From contig CAZUGO010000006.1 in assembly GCA_964619935.1 (NCBI GenBank), positions 1-27,363 on the forward strand: a stretch of DNA of 27,363 nucleotides, given 5' to 3'. The notes under the pieces are model-generated. The model did not search any database and was not told the origin of the DNA. It saw only the letters and a program-made list of their open reading frames with translations. The position numbers were made by a program, and so were the translations under genes. Of this stretch, positions 8,396-16,657 are shown in pieces; within the stretch, counting starts at the first letter, position 1, and each line of letters starts with the position of its first letter. This stretch comes from CAZUGO01 sp964619935 (GTDB lineage Bacteria > Planctomycetota > Phycisphaerae > UBA1845 > CAIVHJ01).

Positions 8396-9193
8396 ATGCG
8401 CGTCAGAACCGCCCCTCATTGGGCCGCCGCCGCCGTGCTGCTGGTGACGGCGCTTGCCGCTGCCGACCCCCAGGGGCCCGCCGCGGCCGGCACCGCCCGG
8501 CCGCCGGTCGACCGGCTGCACGCGCTGCTGCGCACCGATCCGCAGGAGTTTTTGCGGGTGTGTCGCGATTCGGCAGCCGTGCAGTTTCCCAAGTACCGCT
8601 GTCGCTTCATCAAGGACGAACGGATCAACGGGAAACTGACCGGCCAGCAAACCATCGAGGTATGTTATCGGCACGAACCACGCAGCGTGCTCATGACCTG
8701 GATCGACAACCCCGTCGGCGCCCAGCGACTGCTGTGGATCCGCGGGAGCGGATCCGGCGGCGAGCAGGTCCGCGTCGAGCCCAGCGGGGTGGCTGGATTC
8801 TTCGTCAGCAACCTGGAACTGTCGATCAGTGACAAGCGCGTTCAGGCGGCCAGTCGGCGGCCGGTCTCTGATTTCGGATTCTACGCGACCCTGGACTACC
8901 TCGTGCGCGACAACGCCGCCGCGGCCGCAGCCGGCACGCTGGAGTTGCGTTATGCCGGCGAAGGCACCATCGATGGTCGAGCGACCTACGTGCTGGAGCG
9001 TCACCTGCCTTACAATGGAGCTGAAGGCCCTTACCCTGACGCCCGAACCGTGCTGCATGTCGATCAGGAATGGCTGGTGCCCCTCCAGATCTGGAGCTAC
9101 GCCGATCGCCAGGAGCACATCCTGCTGGAGCGCTATCACCTGGGGCAGATTCGACTCGAACCGGGGCTCAGCGACGCCGATTTTAGCCTGTAG
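8396..9193 (+). CDS. Exported DUF1571 family protein
   Basis: A 265-aa protein with a typical Sec signal (Arg-rich start, then AAAAVLLVTALAAAD, cleavage near 23). The mature part matches the DUF1571 pattern known mainly from planctomycetes: a YRCRFIKDERINGKL strand (about 62-76), then an RSVLMTWIDNP strand (about 95-105), a long beta-rich middle, and a C-terminal YLVPLQ/IWSYADRQ-like region around residues 220-235. The fold recalls lipoprotein-carrier-like half-barrels, but no function has been assigned to the family as far as I know. ATG at 8396 has GAGGG about a dozen bases upstream. It faces the DUF2062 gene with only 38 bases between the stops. Confidence 0.85.
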   Translation: MRVRTAPHWAAAAVLLVTALAAADPQGPAAAGTARPPVDRLHALLRTDPQEFLRVCRDSAAVQFPKYRCRFIKDERINGKLTGQQTIEVCYRHEPRSVLMTWIDNPVGAQRLLWIRGSGSGGEQVRVEPSGVAGFFVSNLELSISDKRVQAASRRPVSDFGFYATLDYLVRDNAAAAAAGTLELRYAGEGTIDGRATYVLERHLPYNGAEGPYPDARTVLHVDQEWLVPLQIWSYADRQEHILLERYHLGQIRLEPGLSDADFSL

Positions 9194-9231
9194 GGGGCAG
9201 GTCCCCGTCGCGGGTCCGAGGGTCGACTCGC

Positions 9232-9843
9232 CTACGCGGAGTGTTTGCGCAGTTGCGGGCGGGCGCCCGGCAGGCCGGCTTTGGCATCGCGGCGCCGCTG
9301 CGAGCGCAGGAAGAACTTGGGCCGTGGAACCTTGTGGCGGTAGGCGACAATGCCCCAACGGGCCATGACATAGGCCGGTAGCGCACACACCGCCCCAACG
9401 ATGAAGCTCCCGATCCACAGTTCGACGCCGAGGCTCCAGACCAGGCGGAGCACCTCCGACCAGAAGGCCTTGTCCAGCAGGTGCCAGAACAAGTTGGAGA
9501 GCCCGCCGATGCTGGTGATGATGTGATCGATGCGCTGTTGCACGGCTGACTCGCCGTTCACCATGCTGGTCTCGACGAAGTACTGTCCGATGCGCCAGTT
9601 CATGTAGTAGATGTAGACCATGGTGACCGGGTTGGAGATCCAGACGGCGGTAGCGGCGAGGATCTTGTTGGCCCGGAACACCGCGGCCAGCGCCGCGGCC
9701 AGCACCATCTGGATCCCGATGGTCGGTGTCATGGCTACGAACACGCCGATGCCGAACCCCAGTGCCAGCTTGTGCGGCGGGTCATCCGCGTGCAGCACGC
9801 GAATCAGGAGAAAGCGTTTGAATTGGCGCCATCGGTTGCTCAT
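9232..9843 (-). CDS. DUF2062 integral membrane protein
   Basis: A 203-aa membrane protein of the DUF2062 family. The hallmark GFGIGVFVAMTPTIGIQM segment lies at about 29-46, and ISNPVTMVYIYYMNWRIG follows at about 69-86. Three hydrophobic spans (about 27-57, 66-84 and 135-165) are separated by a soluble loop, and the tail is strongly basic. The family is often found beside glycosyltransferases and lipid or envelope genes, and here the next gene upstream is a GT9 glycosyltransferase. The biochemical role is unknown. ATG at 9843 has AAGG six bases upstream, and an extended -10 element lies in the short gap to the GT9 stop, so it may be transcribed on its own as well as with its neighbour. Confidence 0.85.
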   Translation of the reverse strand: MSNRWRQFKRFLLIRVLHADDPPHKLALGFGIGVFVAMTPTIGIQMVLAAALAAVFRANKILAATAVWISNPVTMVYIYYMNWRIGQYFVETSMVNGESAVQQRIDHIITSIGGLSNLFWHLLDKAFWSEVLRLVWSLGVELWIGSFIVGAVCALPAYVMARWGIVAYRHKVPRPKFFLRSQRRRDAKAGLPGARPQLRKHSA

Positions 9844-9879
9844 GAGACCTTCTGCTGCCTGGTGGGATGCGGCTACGGT

Positions 9880-9888
9880 ATTCTAGCA
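9880..9888 (-). promoter_or_regulatory. Extended -10 element upstream of DUF2062
   Basis: Minus-strand TGCTAGAAT matches the TGn-TATAAT extended -10 form and predicts a start of transcription near 9873, about 30 bases before the ATG. No clear -35 is seen, which extended -10 promoters can tolerate. Confidence 0.4.
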
Positions 9889-9939
9889 CACGACCGCGAC
9901 ACCGTCTGTAATCGGGTTCCTGCCCGGACCCGTCCCTCC

Positions 9940-11055
9940 CTATATCGGTTGGCCGCCGGCGGTTCCCGGACGACCCGCCGATAACGTCCGCGGGGCGGCG
10001 ACGGCTTCGGCGACGGCCTGATGTACCTGGCCGACCGTAATATCCTTCATGCACTGGTGTTGGAATCCACAGCCGCTGAGCTTGCGGATGTAGCAGGGCG
10101 CGCAGTCCAGCGGAGCCTGTAGCACGGCGGCCGGTGAGCCATAGGGGCCGGTTCGTCTCGGGTCGGTGGGTCCGAAAATCGTGACCAGCGGCCGGCCCAG
10201 GGCGGCGGCGACGTGCAGTGCCGCTGAATCATTGCACAGAACCACCGCGGCCTGCTCGATGAGGGCCACCCACTCGGGCAGGTTCAGTCGGCCGGCAAGA
10301 TTGACCACCGGCCGCCGACACTGCCGCGCGATCCGTTCGCACAATGGACGTTCGCTCGGCGATCCGCTCAGCACGGCGCCGAGCTGCGGGTGGTGGTGCA
10401 GCCGGTCGATGACCGCGGCAAAACGGTCCGGGTCCCAGTTCTTGGTTTCCCAGCGGGAGCCCGGGACCACGACGGCATAGGGGCTGTGCGGTTCGAGCCC
10501 CAGGTCCCCGAGGATCTGCCGCAGCACATCCCGATGGTCGGCGGCGACATTCAGTGGGAAGTCGATGGGCAGCATGTCGAACCCAAGGACCCTGGCGACC
10601 TGGTAATTGCGGTCCACGGCGTGCACGTTCCGATCGCTGGTCGGAATGGTCCGGTTGTAGAACACGCCCGCCCCTTCACGCGCCGGACGGAATCCGAGGC
10701 GAACCGGGGCGCCCGAGACCCAGGCCAGTAGCCCGCTGCGGAACAGACCTTGCAGGTCGATGGCCAACTCAAAGCGCTGTTGCCGCAGGTTTCGAACAAA
10801 CGCCCGCGCATCCAGCGCCCAGCGCATCGTACCGCGGATCGACCGCAGGGCTTGGCGATCAAACGGGATCGCCTGGTCCAGCAGGGGGTGCTCGGCCAGC
10901 AGGTCGAGGTATTCGCGGTTGACCAGCCAACTGATGTGCGCCCGCGGATAGCGCTGCCGCAAGCCGCTGAGCACCGGCAATGCGTGGATGATGTCGCCCA
11001 GAGCGCTGGGCTTGATCAGCAGGATGCGGCCAAAATCGCGGGTCCGGAGGTTCAC
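9940..11055 (-). CDS. GT9 family glycosyltransferase (heptosyltransferase-like)
   Basis: A GT9 glycosyltransferase of 371 aa with the two-domain GT-B layout of the LPS heptosyltransferases WaaC/WaaF, which move heptose from ADP-heptose to lipid A core at the inner membrane. The N-terminal acceptor motif is ILLIKPSALGDIIHALP (about 11-27). The C-terminal donor site shows VVVPGSRWETKNWDPDRF (about 200) and NDSAALHVAAALGRP followed by FGPTDPRRTGPYG (about 280-310). A late cysteine group (CAPCYIRKLSGC then CM) is common in this family. GTG at 11055 is the first codon before the core motif, with a poor ribosome site, so the exact start is uncertain. It lies 66 bases after bpt. Donor and acceptor sugars are inferred only. 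Confidence 0.88.
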   Translation of the reverse strand: MNLRTRDFGRILLIKPSALGDIIHALPVLSGLRQRYPRAHISWLVNREYLDLLAEHPLLDQAIPFDRQALRSIRGTMRWALDARAFVRNLRQQRFELAIDLQGLFRSGLLAWVSGAPVRLGFRPAREGAGVFYNRTIPTSDRNVHAVDRNYQVARVLGFDMLPIDFPLNVAADHRDVLRQILGDLGLEPHSPYAVVVPGSRWETKNWDPDRFAAVIDRLHHHPQLGAVLSGSPSERPLCERIARQCRRPVVNLAGRLNLPEWVALIEQAAVVLCNDSAALHVAAALGRPLVTIFGPTDPRRTGPYGSPAAVLQAPLDCAPCYIRKLSGCGFQHQCMKDITVGQVHQAVAEAVAAPRTLSAGRPGTAGGQPI

Positions 11056-11121
11056 GGGTGGCAGGTTTCCGAGTATGGCAGCGGCGGGTCCAGGTCCGAT
11101 AAGCCCTCGCGGCGGCGTGCA

Positions 11122-11856
11122 TCAGCGGTCATGGGCCACCCACCGCAAATCGTCGGTGAGCCGTTCATGAGGCTTGAACCGGGACTTGTAGTTCATCTTG
11201 CGGCAATCTGCGACGTAGAAGCCGACATAATAGTAAGGAATGTCGGAGCGACGGCAATAGTCGATCTCCCACAGCATGGAATAGGTCCCCGGCGAGCGTC
11301 CGGACAGGTTCGGGTCGAAGAACATGTACACACTGCTCAGGGCACTGGTCGATCGATCGGCCACTGCGACCCCGATCAGCCGTCCGTCGAGGTGATAGGT
11401 GAACTCGATGGAGTCGACCGGTGAGCGGTACAGGAACCGTTCGAGGTCGTCATACGCGGCGCTCATGGTGCCGTCATGCTGCTGCTCGAGGTAGCGGGCG
11501 TACAGCCGCCACTTTTCGTCGGTCAGGACCGGCGAACGGACCGTGACGCTGAGATCGTGGTTGTCGCGCCACACTCGGCGTTGTGACTTCGACGGTCGAA
11601 AGCCGCCGACCGGAATTCGCATCTGGACGCATTCGCGGCAGTTGGGACACTGTGGCTGATAGAACAGATTGCCGCTACGGCGGAAGCGGCGGTCCAGCAG
11701 GGCGTGGTAGACCTCCGGATCGCAGTGGTCGGTGACGAACCCGCGGTGACGGGCCTTGCGACCCGGGAGGTACGGACAGTCCAGTTCTGGGCCCAGCGGC
11801 AGGGCCGATGTCTCCAGAATGCGGTCCACGAGCTGTCGGGCGGCTGGGTCCGGCAT
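11122..11856 (-). CDS. bpt: Aspartate/glutamate leucyltransferase (Bpt/ATE family)
   Basis: A 244-aa aminoacyl-tRNA-protein transferase that adds Leu (Bpt) or, less likely, Arg to acidic N-termini, marking proteins for ClpAP-type degradation by the N-degron route. The N-terminal ATE domain has ARHRGFVTD and YHALLDRRFRRSGNLFYQP (about 35-68) followed by the CPNCREC cysteine group (about 70-76). The C-terminal GNAT-like domain has YDDLERFLY, GVAVADRSTSALSSVYMFFDP (about 155-178) and the closing YKSRFKPHE. Length matches bacterial Bpt. The ATG has no Shine-Dalgarno. A TACAAT hexamer ends only six bases upstream, suggesting a leaderless transcript. Confidence 0.93.
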   Translation of the reverse strand: MPDPAARQLVDRILETSALPLGPELDCPYLPGRKARHRGFVTDHCDPEVYHALLDRRFRRSGNLFYQPQCPNCRECVQMRIPVGGFRPSKSQRRVWRDNHDLSVTVRSPVLTDEKWRLYARYLEQQHDGTMSAAYDDLERFLYRSPVDSIEFTYHLDGRLIGVAVADRSTSALSSVYMFFDPNLSGRSPGTYSMLWEIDYCRRSDIPYYYVGFYVADCRKMNYKSRFKPHERLTDDLRWVAHDR

Positions 11857-11862
11857 GCCGCC

Positions 11863-11868
11863 ATTGTA
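11863..11868 (-). promoter_or_regulatory. -10 element placing transcription start at the bpt ATG
   Basis: Minus-strand TACAAT is separated from the ATG at 11856 by six bases (GGCGGC). The expected start of transcription would be the A of the ATG, and no ribosome binding site is present. The -35 region is GC-rich and weak. Confidence 0.4.
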
Positions 11869-11913
11869 GGGAGATCCGCCGCCGTGGGCGAAGGCGGTGC
11901 CTTCAAATCACCC

Positions 11914-11940
11914 TTGACGCCCGCTAGAATACGCTACAAT
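11914..11940 (+). promoter_or_regulatory. Promoter candidate for the TlpA-like gene
   Basis: TTGACG (11914-11919) and TACAAT (11935-11940) are 15 bases apart. A second hexamer, TAGAAT (11925-11930), lies between them. Both hexamers are strong but the spacing is short of the usual 16-18. It would give a leader of about 65 bases to the ATG at 12012. Confidence 0.5.
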
Positions 11941-12011
11941 CAACGGGTACCTGATCCAGGTGCGCTGGATTGAGGACCTTGGAGACCAGCCGGAGTTCGC
12001 GGAGGAGACCC

Positions 12012-12974
12012 ATGAGGCATCTTGCAGCGACGTTGATCGTTCTGGCCGCCGCCGCCCTGCCGGCCCAGGCCCAGACACTGGGTGTCGGGGATATGGCTCC
12101 CCCATTGGAGATTGCCCATTGGATCAAGGGGACGGCCATCGACCCGGCCACCGCCAAGAAGATCACGGTGGTTGAATTCTGGGCCACCTCGTGTCCGCCC
12201 TGTGTGCAGTCCATTCCGCACCTGAGCGAGTTGCAGCAGCGCTACCGTGACAAGAATGTGGTGATCCTGGCGATCACCGACGAAGACAAGACCACCATCC
12301 AGGGGTTCACCCGCCGGATGGGGGCCAAGATGGACTACACGGTGGCCTGCGACCTGATGGGCAAGACCACCGCCAAGTACATGATGGCTTCAGGTCAGAT
12401 GGGCATCCCGACGGCGTTTGTGGTCAACCCGGAGGGTCGGGTGTTGTGGATCGGCAGTCCCTTTGAGATCGACAGTGTGCTGGCCGATGTGGTTGCCGGA
12501 AAGCTCGACGTCGAGCAGGCCAAACAACTGGCGGCCAAACAGAAGGCCCAGGCCGACGCCGACATGAAGTTCCTGACCCGCCAGCAACTGGACCTAATGG
12601 TCGCCCTGCAGGAGGCCGACTGGCCCAAGTGCCTGAAAATGGCCCGCGAAATCGCCGATCCCGCGAATCCGATTTCCAACGGCCTGCGGATCCAGGTGCT
12701 CAACGCGGTCTGCTGGCAGATGCTCACCGATGAGCGGTCCGACAAGAAGTTCTTCAAGGAGTCACTGGACCTGGCCAAAGTCGCCTACGACCTCTGCGGC
12801 TGTGAGGATCCCAGCGTCATCGACACCTACGCCCGCGCCCTGTACGACAACGGCCGCTTCAAGGATGCCGTCGAGTATCAGAAGAAGGCCGTGACCTTGG
12901 CCGATGGCCAAATGAAAGATGAACTGCAAGCCTCGCTGGAGCGTTATCTGCAGGCCGCCCAATCCGGCGGGTAG
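12012..12974 (+). CDS. Exported TlpA/ResA-like thiol-disulfide oxidoreductase
   Basis: A 320-aa periplasmic redoxin. The Sec signal (MRHLAATLIVLAAAALPAQA, cleavage about 20) is followed by a thioredoxin fold with active site WATSCPPC (Cys61, Cys64) and the cis-proline segment GQMGIPTAF (about 130-138). The C-terminal half is helical and charged (about 170-320) and ends in a TPR-like stretch, DTYARALYDNGRFKDAVEYQ, so the protein is about twice the size of simple TlpA or ResA. Members reduce or isomerise disulfides in exported proteins. ATG at 12012 is chosen because GGAGGAG (12001-12007) sits directly upstream and the signal peptide begins there; an in-frame ATG at 11970 lacks both features. 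The partner substrate is not evident from the neighbours. Confidence 0.88.
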   Translation: MRHLAATLIVLAAAALPAQAQTLGVGDMAPPLEIAHWIKGTAIDPATAKKITVVEFWATSCPPCVQSIPHLSELQQRYRDKNVVILAITDEDKTTIQGFTRRMGAKMDYTVACDLMGKTTAKYMMASGQMGIPTAFVVNPEGRVLWIGSPFEIDSVLADVVAGKLDVEQAKQLAAKQKAQADADMKFLTRQQLDLMVALQEADWPKCLKMAREIADPANPISNGLRIQVLNAVCWQMLTDERSDKKFFKESLDLAKVAYDLCGCEDPSVIDTYARALYDNGRFKDAVEYQKKAVTLADGQMKDELQASLERYLQAAQSGG

Positions 12975-13002
12975 CCGGCACCACCTCGTTCAACCCGTGA
13001 CG

Positions 13003-13050
13003 CCTGACCGGCCAGGAGTCCATGGAGCGACAAGCACCCACCCGGTCAGG
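13003..13050. terminator. Inverted repeat between convergent genes
   Basis: CCTGACCGG (13003-13011) and CCGGTCAGG (13042-13050) are perfect 9-bp complements around a 30-base loop. The right arm overlaps the stop of the sigma-54 activator gene. Its place between two converging genes suits a bidirectional terminator, but there is no T-tract and the loop is long. Confidence 0.3.
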
Positions 13051-14839
13051 AGCGCGCCCGTGGCGGCTTGATGTCCAGCTTCTTCAGGTGCCGGTAGAGG
13101 GCCGACCGCGACATTCCAAGAATCCGGGCCGCCTCCGGGACGGTTCCACTTTGCCGCAAAGCCCGTTCGATGGCCACCCGCGCCGATTGCTCCAGCGGCA
13201 CCGCAGCTCCCGAACTGCGCTCCGCGGACGTCATGGCCTCGAGCTGGGCGGCGGTGATCGCCGGTTCGGTGGTCAAGATGGCAGCCCGCTCGATGGTGTT
13301 GCGGAGCTGGCGGACGTTGCCCGGCCAGCGCTGCCGTCGCAAGGCGTCGATGGCCCCCGCGGCAAACGCCATCCGCCGCCCCGTCTGCTCCACGAACTGC
13401 TGCAAGAAGTGTTCGGCGAGGTCGGCAATGTCCTCGGTTCGCTCGCGCAAAGGCGCAATATGGATCTCGATTACCCGAATCCGATGGTACAGGTCTTCCC
13501 GAAAGCGTCCGTCTTTGACCATCGCTTCCAGGTCGGCATGAGTGGCGGCGACCACCCGCACATTCACGCGAATCGGCAGCCGGCCGCCCACGCGCTCAAA
13601 CGGATGGCCGTCGAGCACCCGGAGCAGCTTGGCCTGGGTCGCCAGCGACAGGGTGCCCAATTCATCCAGGAACAAGGTGCCGCCGTCGGCCATCTCGAAC
13701 TTCCCGGGGCGGGTCTCAGTCGCGCCGGTAAAAGCACCGCGCTCATGGCCGAACAATTCGCTCTCGAGCAACGACTCGGTCAAAGCGGCGCAGTTGACGC
13801 ACACCATGGCTTGTTCGCGGCGCGTGCCGGTTTCGTGGATCAGTCGGGCGACCACCTCCTTGCCCACGCCGCTCTCGCCGCGCAGGAGCACGGTGTGATC
13901 GACGTTCGCGACCCGAAGAATCAATTGCAGGACACGCTGCATTTCCGGCGACCGGCCCACCACCTGCACGCTGCTCGCCGCCGCCAGGCTGGTGTTCCGG
14001 CGTTGCAGTTGGCGAACGTCCAGCAGCATCTTCAGCGGCGGGGCCAGCACATGTGCGATGCTGGCCACCAGGCAAAGGTCGGCTCGCCCGAATGCCCCTT
14101 GCCCCGGGGCTTCAGCGACCCACAGCACTCCTTGCACTTCGTCCATGTACTTCAGCGGGGCAAAGATGCTTCTCCGGTGTAACGCCGGGGCGGCCGCCGG
14201 GACCAGCACCGCCTCGGTACTACACATCGCCTGGCGGACGATCTGGTCCGCGACGGCCGGCAGTTCCCGACCCTGTTCGGCCAGGACCGTGCGCCCTTCG
14301 TGCCAGTACAAGCGGGCGCCGGCGGCACCGAGATGGTCGGTGATGATCGCCAAGGTTTCGGCGGCCAGCGCCACGGGATCGGTCTGATGAGCGATGGCCT
14401 GGGAGACCTTCTCCAGGCAGTCCAGTTCGCGGCGGCGGGCAAGTTCCTGGGTCGGTCCGGAAATCGACGTCAGGCTGGTTTCCGGCGTGACCCGATCCTC
14501 CAGCACCCAGGTGGCCAGCGCCTCACGGTCCGGCCGCGGCGTCTCGCTCACCGACACAAAACGCAGGTAAGTGCCCCCGATCAACAGCTTGTCGCCATCC
14601 TTGAGTTCGGCCAGCTCAACCCGCTTGCCATTCAGAAAGGTGCCGTTGGCGCTCACCCGATCCGCGATCTGCCAGCGGGCTTTGTCCAACCGGATGCTGG
14701 CGTGCAGTCGCGAGCACGCCGGATCATTCAACGGCAAAAGGCAGTCCGGCTCCCGACCGATCAGATTGTCTTGCCCGGGATTCAAGGTTACCGTGTTGCC
14801 GGCGGCTTTCCCGCTAAGTACGACCAACTGTGTCCGCAT
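13046..14839 (-). CDS. Sigma-54-dependent activator with FHA and GAF-like domains
   Basis: A bacterial enhancer-binding protein of 597 aa. An FHA domain (about 20-95) has GREPDC, SRLHASI and NGTFLNGKR, the usual phosphothreonine-binding loops. A GAF-like sensory region follows (about 140-275). The AAA+ motor (about 300-530) carries Walker A GESGVGKE (321-328), the sigma-54 contact loop GAFTGA (368-373) and Walker B GGTLFLDELG (386-395). A Fis-type helix-turn-helix closes it (AIERALRQSG...RILGMSRSALYRHL, about 552-585). Such proteins hydrolyse ATP to open sigma-54 RNA polymerase. The FHA input suggests control by a Ser/Thr kinase, and one is encoded at 16658. The divergent prepilin gene has a sigma-54 promoter, so it is the obvious target. 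Confidence 0.96.
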   Translation of the reverse strand: MRTQLVVLSGKAAGNTVTLNPGQDNLIGREPDCLLPLNDPACSRLHASIRLDKARWQIADRVSANGTFLNGKRVELAELKDGDKLLIGGTYLRFVSVSETPRPDREALATWVLEDRVTPETSLTSISGPTQELARRRELDCLEKVSQAIAHQTDPVALAAETLAIITDHLGAAGARLYWHEGRTVLAEQGRELPAVADQIVRQAMCSTEAVLVPAAAPALHRRSIFAPLKYMDEVQGVLWVAEAPGQGAFGRADLCLVASIAHVLAPPLKMLLDVRQLQRRNTSLAAASSVQVVGRSPEMQRVLQLILRVANVDHTVLLRGESGVGKEVVARLIHETGTRREQAMVCVNCAALTESLLESELFGHERGAFTGATETRPGKFEMADGGTLFLDELGTLSLATQAKLLRVLDGHPFERVGGRLPIRVNVRVVAATHADLEAMVKDGRFREDLYHRIRVIEIHIAPLRERTEDIADLAEHFLQQFVEQTGRRMAFAAGAIDALRRQRWPGNVRQLRNTIERAAILTTEPAITAAQLEAMTSAERSSGAAVPLEQSARVAIERALRQSGTVPEAARILGMSRSALYRHLKKLDIKPPRARS

Positions 14840-14892
14840 ACGTCTCCCCGTCTCATCCGCTGGGACCTCAATCCCAATATCGAGACCGTCTC

Positions 14893-14922
14893 ATTATAGA
14901 GGGGTGGTCCATAGGATTTCGA
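14893..14922 (-). promoter_or_regulatory. Promoter of the sigma-54 activator gene
   Basis: On the minus strand, TCGAAA (complement of 14917-14922) and a perfect TATAAT (complement of 14893-14898) are 18 bases apart, with a leader of about 48 bases. Just downstream of the predicted start, GAGAC-C-GTCTC (14882-14892) forms an 11-bp palindrome that could be a repressor or autoregulatory site. Confidence 0.5.
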
Positions 14923-14930
14923 CTCCACCT

Positions 14931-14957
14931 GTAACCACTTGGCGGATAGGTGGTAAC
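14931..14957. promoter_or_regulatory. Imperfect palindrome, possible activator binding site
   Basis: GTAACCAC (14931-14938) and GTGGTAAC (14950-14957) are inverted with one mismatch around 11 bases, forming a two-turn operator. A further related half (GGTGG, 14903-14907) and CCACCT (14925-14930) lie to the left, next to the -35 of the activator gene. The site sits about 30 bases upstream of the -24 element. Confidence 0.45.
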
Positions 14958-14985
14958 GGTTATTTGAGTCGCACCCCTGGACCGC

Positions 14986-15001
14986 TGGAACGAGAGTTGC
15001 C
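14986..15001 (+). promoter_or_regulatory. Sigma-54 (-24/-12) promoter of the prepilin-like gene
   Basis: TGGAACGAGAGTTGCC fits the TGGCACG-N4-TTGCW pattern with only two deviations (A for C in the -24 block, C for W at the end). The essential GG and GC are spaced by the required 10 bases. Transcription would start near 15013, leaving a leader of about 165 bases before the ATG at 15180. The adjacent gene encodes a sigma-54 activator, which greatly strengthens the call. Confidence 0.7.
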
Positions 15002-15179
15002 ACAATGCTGTCTTGCGAGGGTGGGGCGGTCTCAGAGTGGGTTTGCACAACGGATCAGGTTCTGGTATTTGGGGGCGGTAGTTTACAGAGCGTTATCCCT
15101 TTGGCCACAATCTGCACCGCGAACTAGGACCAACAGCGATGCCGGATTGCGCTGCGGTCGTTCTATGGAGGTCGTTCGG

Positions 15180-16484
15180 ATGAACAGGAATCGTGGGTTT
15201 ACGTTGGTGGAACTCCTGGTGGTTGTGGGCATCATCGCCCTGCTGATTTCGATTCTGTTGCCGTCGCTGGCTCGGGCCCGGGAGCAAGCCCGCATGACCA
15301 AGTGTCTGTCGAACCAGCGCGAGATGGGTAAGGGAGGGGCGACATTCGCCAACGATCATCGCAGCCGCCTGCAGTTGGTCGCCAGCCACGGCGTCGACAA
15401 CTCCAGCACCTCACCGATTGATCGAGCGGATCCTACCCGCCGCACCTACGAGTACTATGACTATCCGACCAGCGTGTACGGCAACCAGGCGTTGGCCAGC
15501 ATCAAGAATAAAGAGCTGCTGGTCTGGCCGGTCGCCTACGGCGAGACCGCCGGATACGGCTTTGGCAAAAAGAACTGGTATTGGGGCGTGCGGGCAGAGG
15601 CCTACAACACCGGTGGCGGATCAAGCGATGCGGTCACCCGCAAGGACGCCATCGAGAGCCAGTCGTACGAACTGGCGGTGTGCCCTTCGGACGACGTCAA
15701 GATCGGGTCTCCGGGCTGGCCGGATCCCGACCAGATCATGACCGCCACCGGCTTCAACAACGCGCTCCAGGGTACTGACGATGCGAACCACGAGGAGTAC
15801 GGGAATTCCGAACAGGCAATCACCGGCAGCCGCTACTACGGGGCCTTGAGCTTCGCAATCAATGAGGACATCGTGGGTTCCGACCAGGCCTACAGCGGCG
15901 AGGTCAAGCCCGGCTGCTTCCAGGGCGGCGGCAAGGCCAACGGCACGGAAGACTGCCGCGGAGGTTTGGACGATTGTGCCGGTCCGCGGTTGCGCGGTGA
16001 CCTGGACAAAGTCTTCCAGGCGTCCAAGACGCTGTTGTTTGTCGATGCCGGCATGGACAAGGGTCCGCGCGAAGATTCGGTGCAGCGGGTGATGTTGGTC
16101 AATTCGGACAGTTTCATCATGGAGGAGAACGGCATCGATGGTGGCTTGACGTCTGATGACCGGATTCGAGCCACGCTCGGTACGTTCACCTGGGTGCATC
16201 AGGATGCCAACATCGGCAATTCGAATAACCGCCGTCAGGTGTTGCCATCGATGCGGCACAGCGACGGCAAGCTCAATGTCGTGTACGCCGATTTCCACGG
16301 CAACGCCATCGCCCCGGTGCGTTTCCGGTGCTCGACTTCGGGCCCGCTGGTCAAAGTTCCGGTGCTGTGGGCCGACGGTCTGTCAAGCGTGGTGTGGGTG
16401 ACGCCGTACGACGTCAAGGCCAATTTTGATTACGGTGAAGATGTGGCCACCAGCGCCTGGCCGCTGCCGACCTGCACCCAGTAG
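15180..16484 (+). CDS. Prepilin-type N-terminal methylation protein (pseudopilin-like)
   Basis: A 434-aa secreted pilin-like protein. The N-terminus MNRNRG/FTLVELLVVVGIIA is a textbook type IV prepilin signal, with cleavage after Gly6, methylation of Phe7 and the conserved Glu at mature position 5. It runs into the long hydrophobic helix ending in LPSLARAREQARMTKCLSNQR. The remainder is a large globular domain, and near the end (about 358-375) MRHSDGKLNVVYADFHGN recalls the H-X9-DG motif of the expanded planctomycete pseudopilin families. ATG at 15180 follows GGAGG (15167-15171); the upstream in-frame ATG at 15165 overlaps that ribosome site and is rejected. Whether it joins a type II secretion pseudopilus or another fibre is unknown. 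Control by sigma-54 is likely. Confidence 0.9.
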   Translation: MNRNRGFTLVELLVVVGIIALLISILLPSLARAREQARMTKCLSNQREMGKGGATFANDHRSRLQLVASHGVDNSSTSPIDRADPTRRTYEYYDYPTSVYGNQALASIKNKELLVWPVAYGETAGYGFGKKNWYWGVRAEAYNTGGGSSDAVTRKDAIESQSYELAVCPSDDVKIGSPGWPDPDQIMTATGFNNALQGTDDANHEEYGNSEQAITGSRYYGALSFAINEDIVGSDQAYSGEVKPGCFQGGGKANGTEDCRGGLDDCAGPRLRGDLDKVFQASKTLLFVDAGMDKGPREDSVQRVMLVNSDSFIMEENGIDGGLTSDDRIRATLGTFTWVHQDANIGNSNNRRQVLPSMRHSDGKLNVVYADFHGNAIAPVRFRCSTSGPLVKVPVLWADGLSSVVWVTPYDVKANFDYGEDVATSAWPLPTCTQ

Positions 16485-16506
16485 GCCAGGCCGATAGGCT
16501 CATCTA

Positions 16507-16563
16507 CGCTGCCCGGGCGGCTTGCCGGTGTTCTTGCCGGCGGCCTTCCGGGCAGCGTTTTTT
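16507..16563 (+). terminator. Intrinsic terminator after the prepilin-like gene
   Basis: CGCTGCCCGG (16507-16516) pairs perfectly with CCGGGCAGCG (16548-16557), with further GCCGG/CCGGC pairing inside, and is followed at once by six T residues (16558-16563). It lies 23 bases past the stop and separates the prepilin gene from the kinase gene. Confidence 0.85.
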
Positions 16564-16657
16564 CTGCGACTCGGGCCGGACCTGCCGGATTGCAAATCCC
16601 CTAAAAAGTGTCCCGATGGTCGGGGCATTTGGGCTACAGTAGGAGGGGAGCCGTTCG

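Noticed and set aside
7949..9418. 489-aa minus frame opposite the DUF1571 gene
   Set aside because: It runs antisense to the DUF1571 gene and into the mutase gene, with no recognisable domain or start signal.
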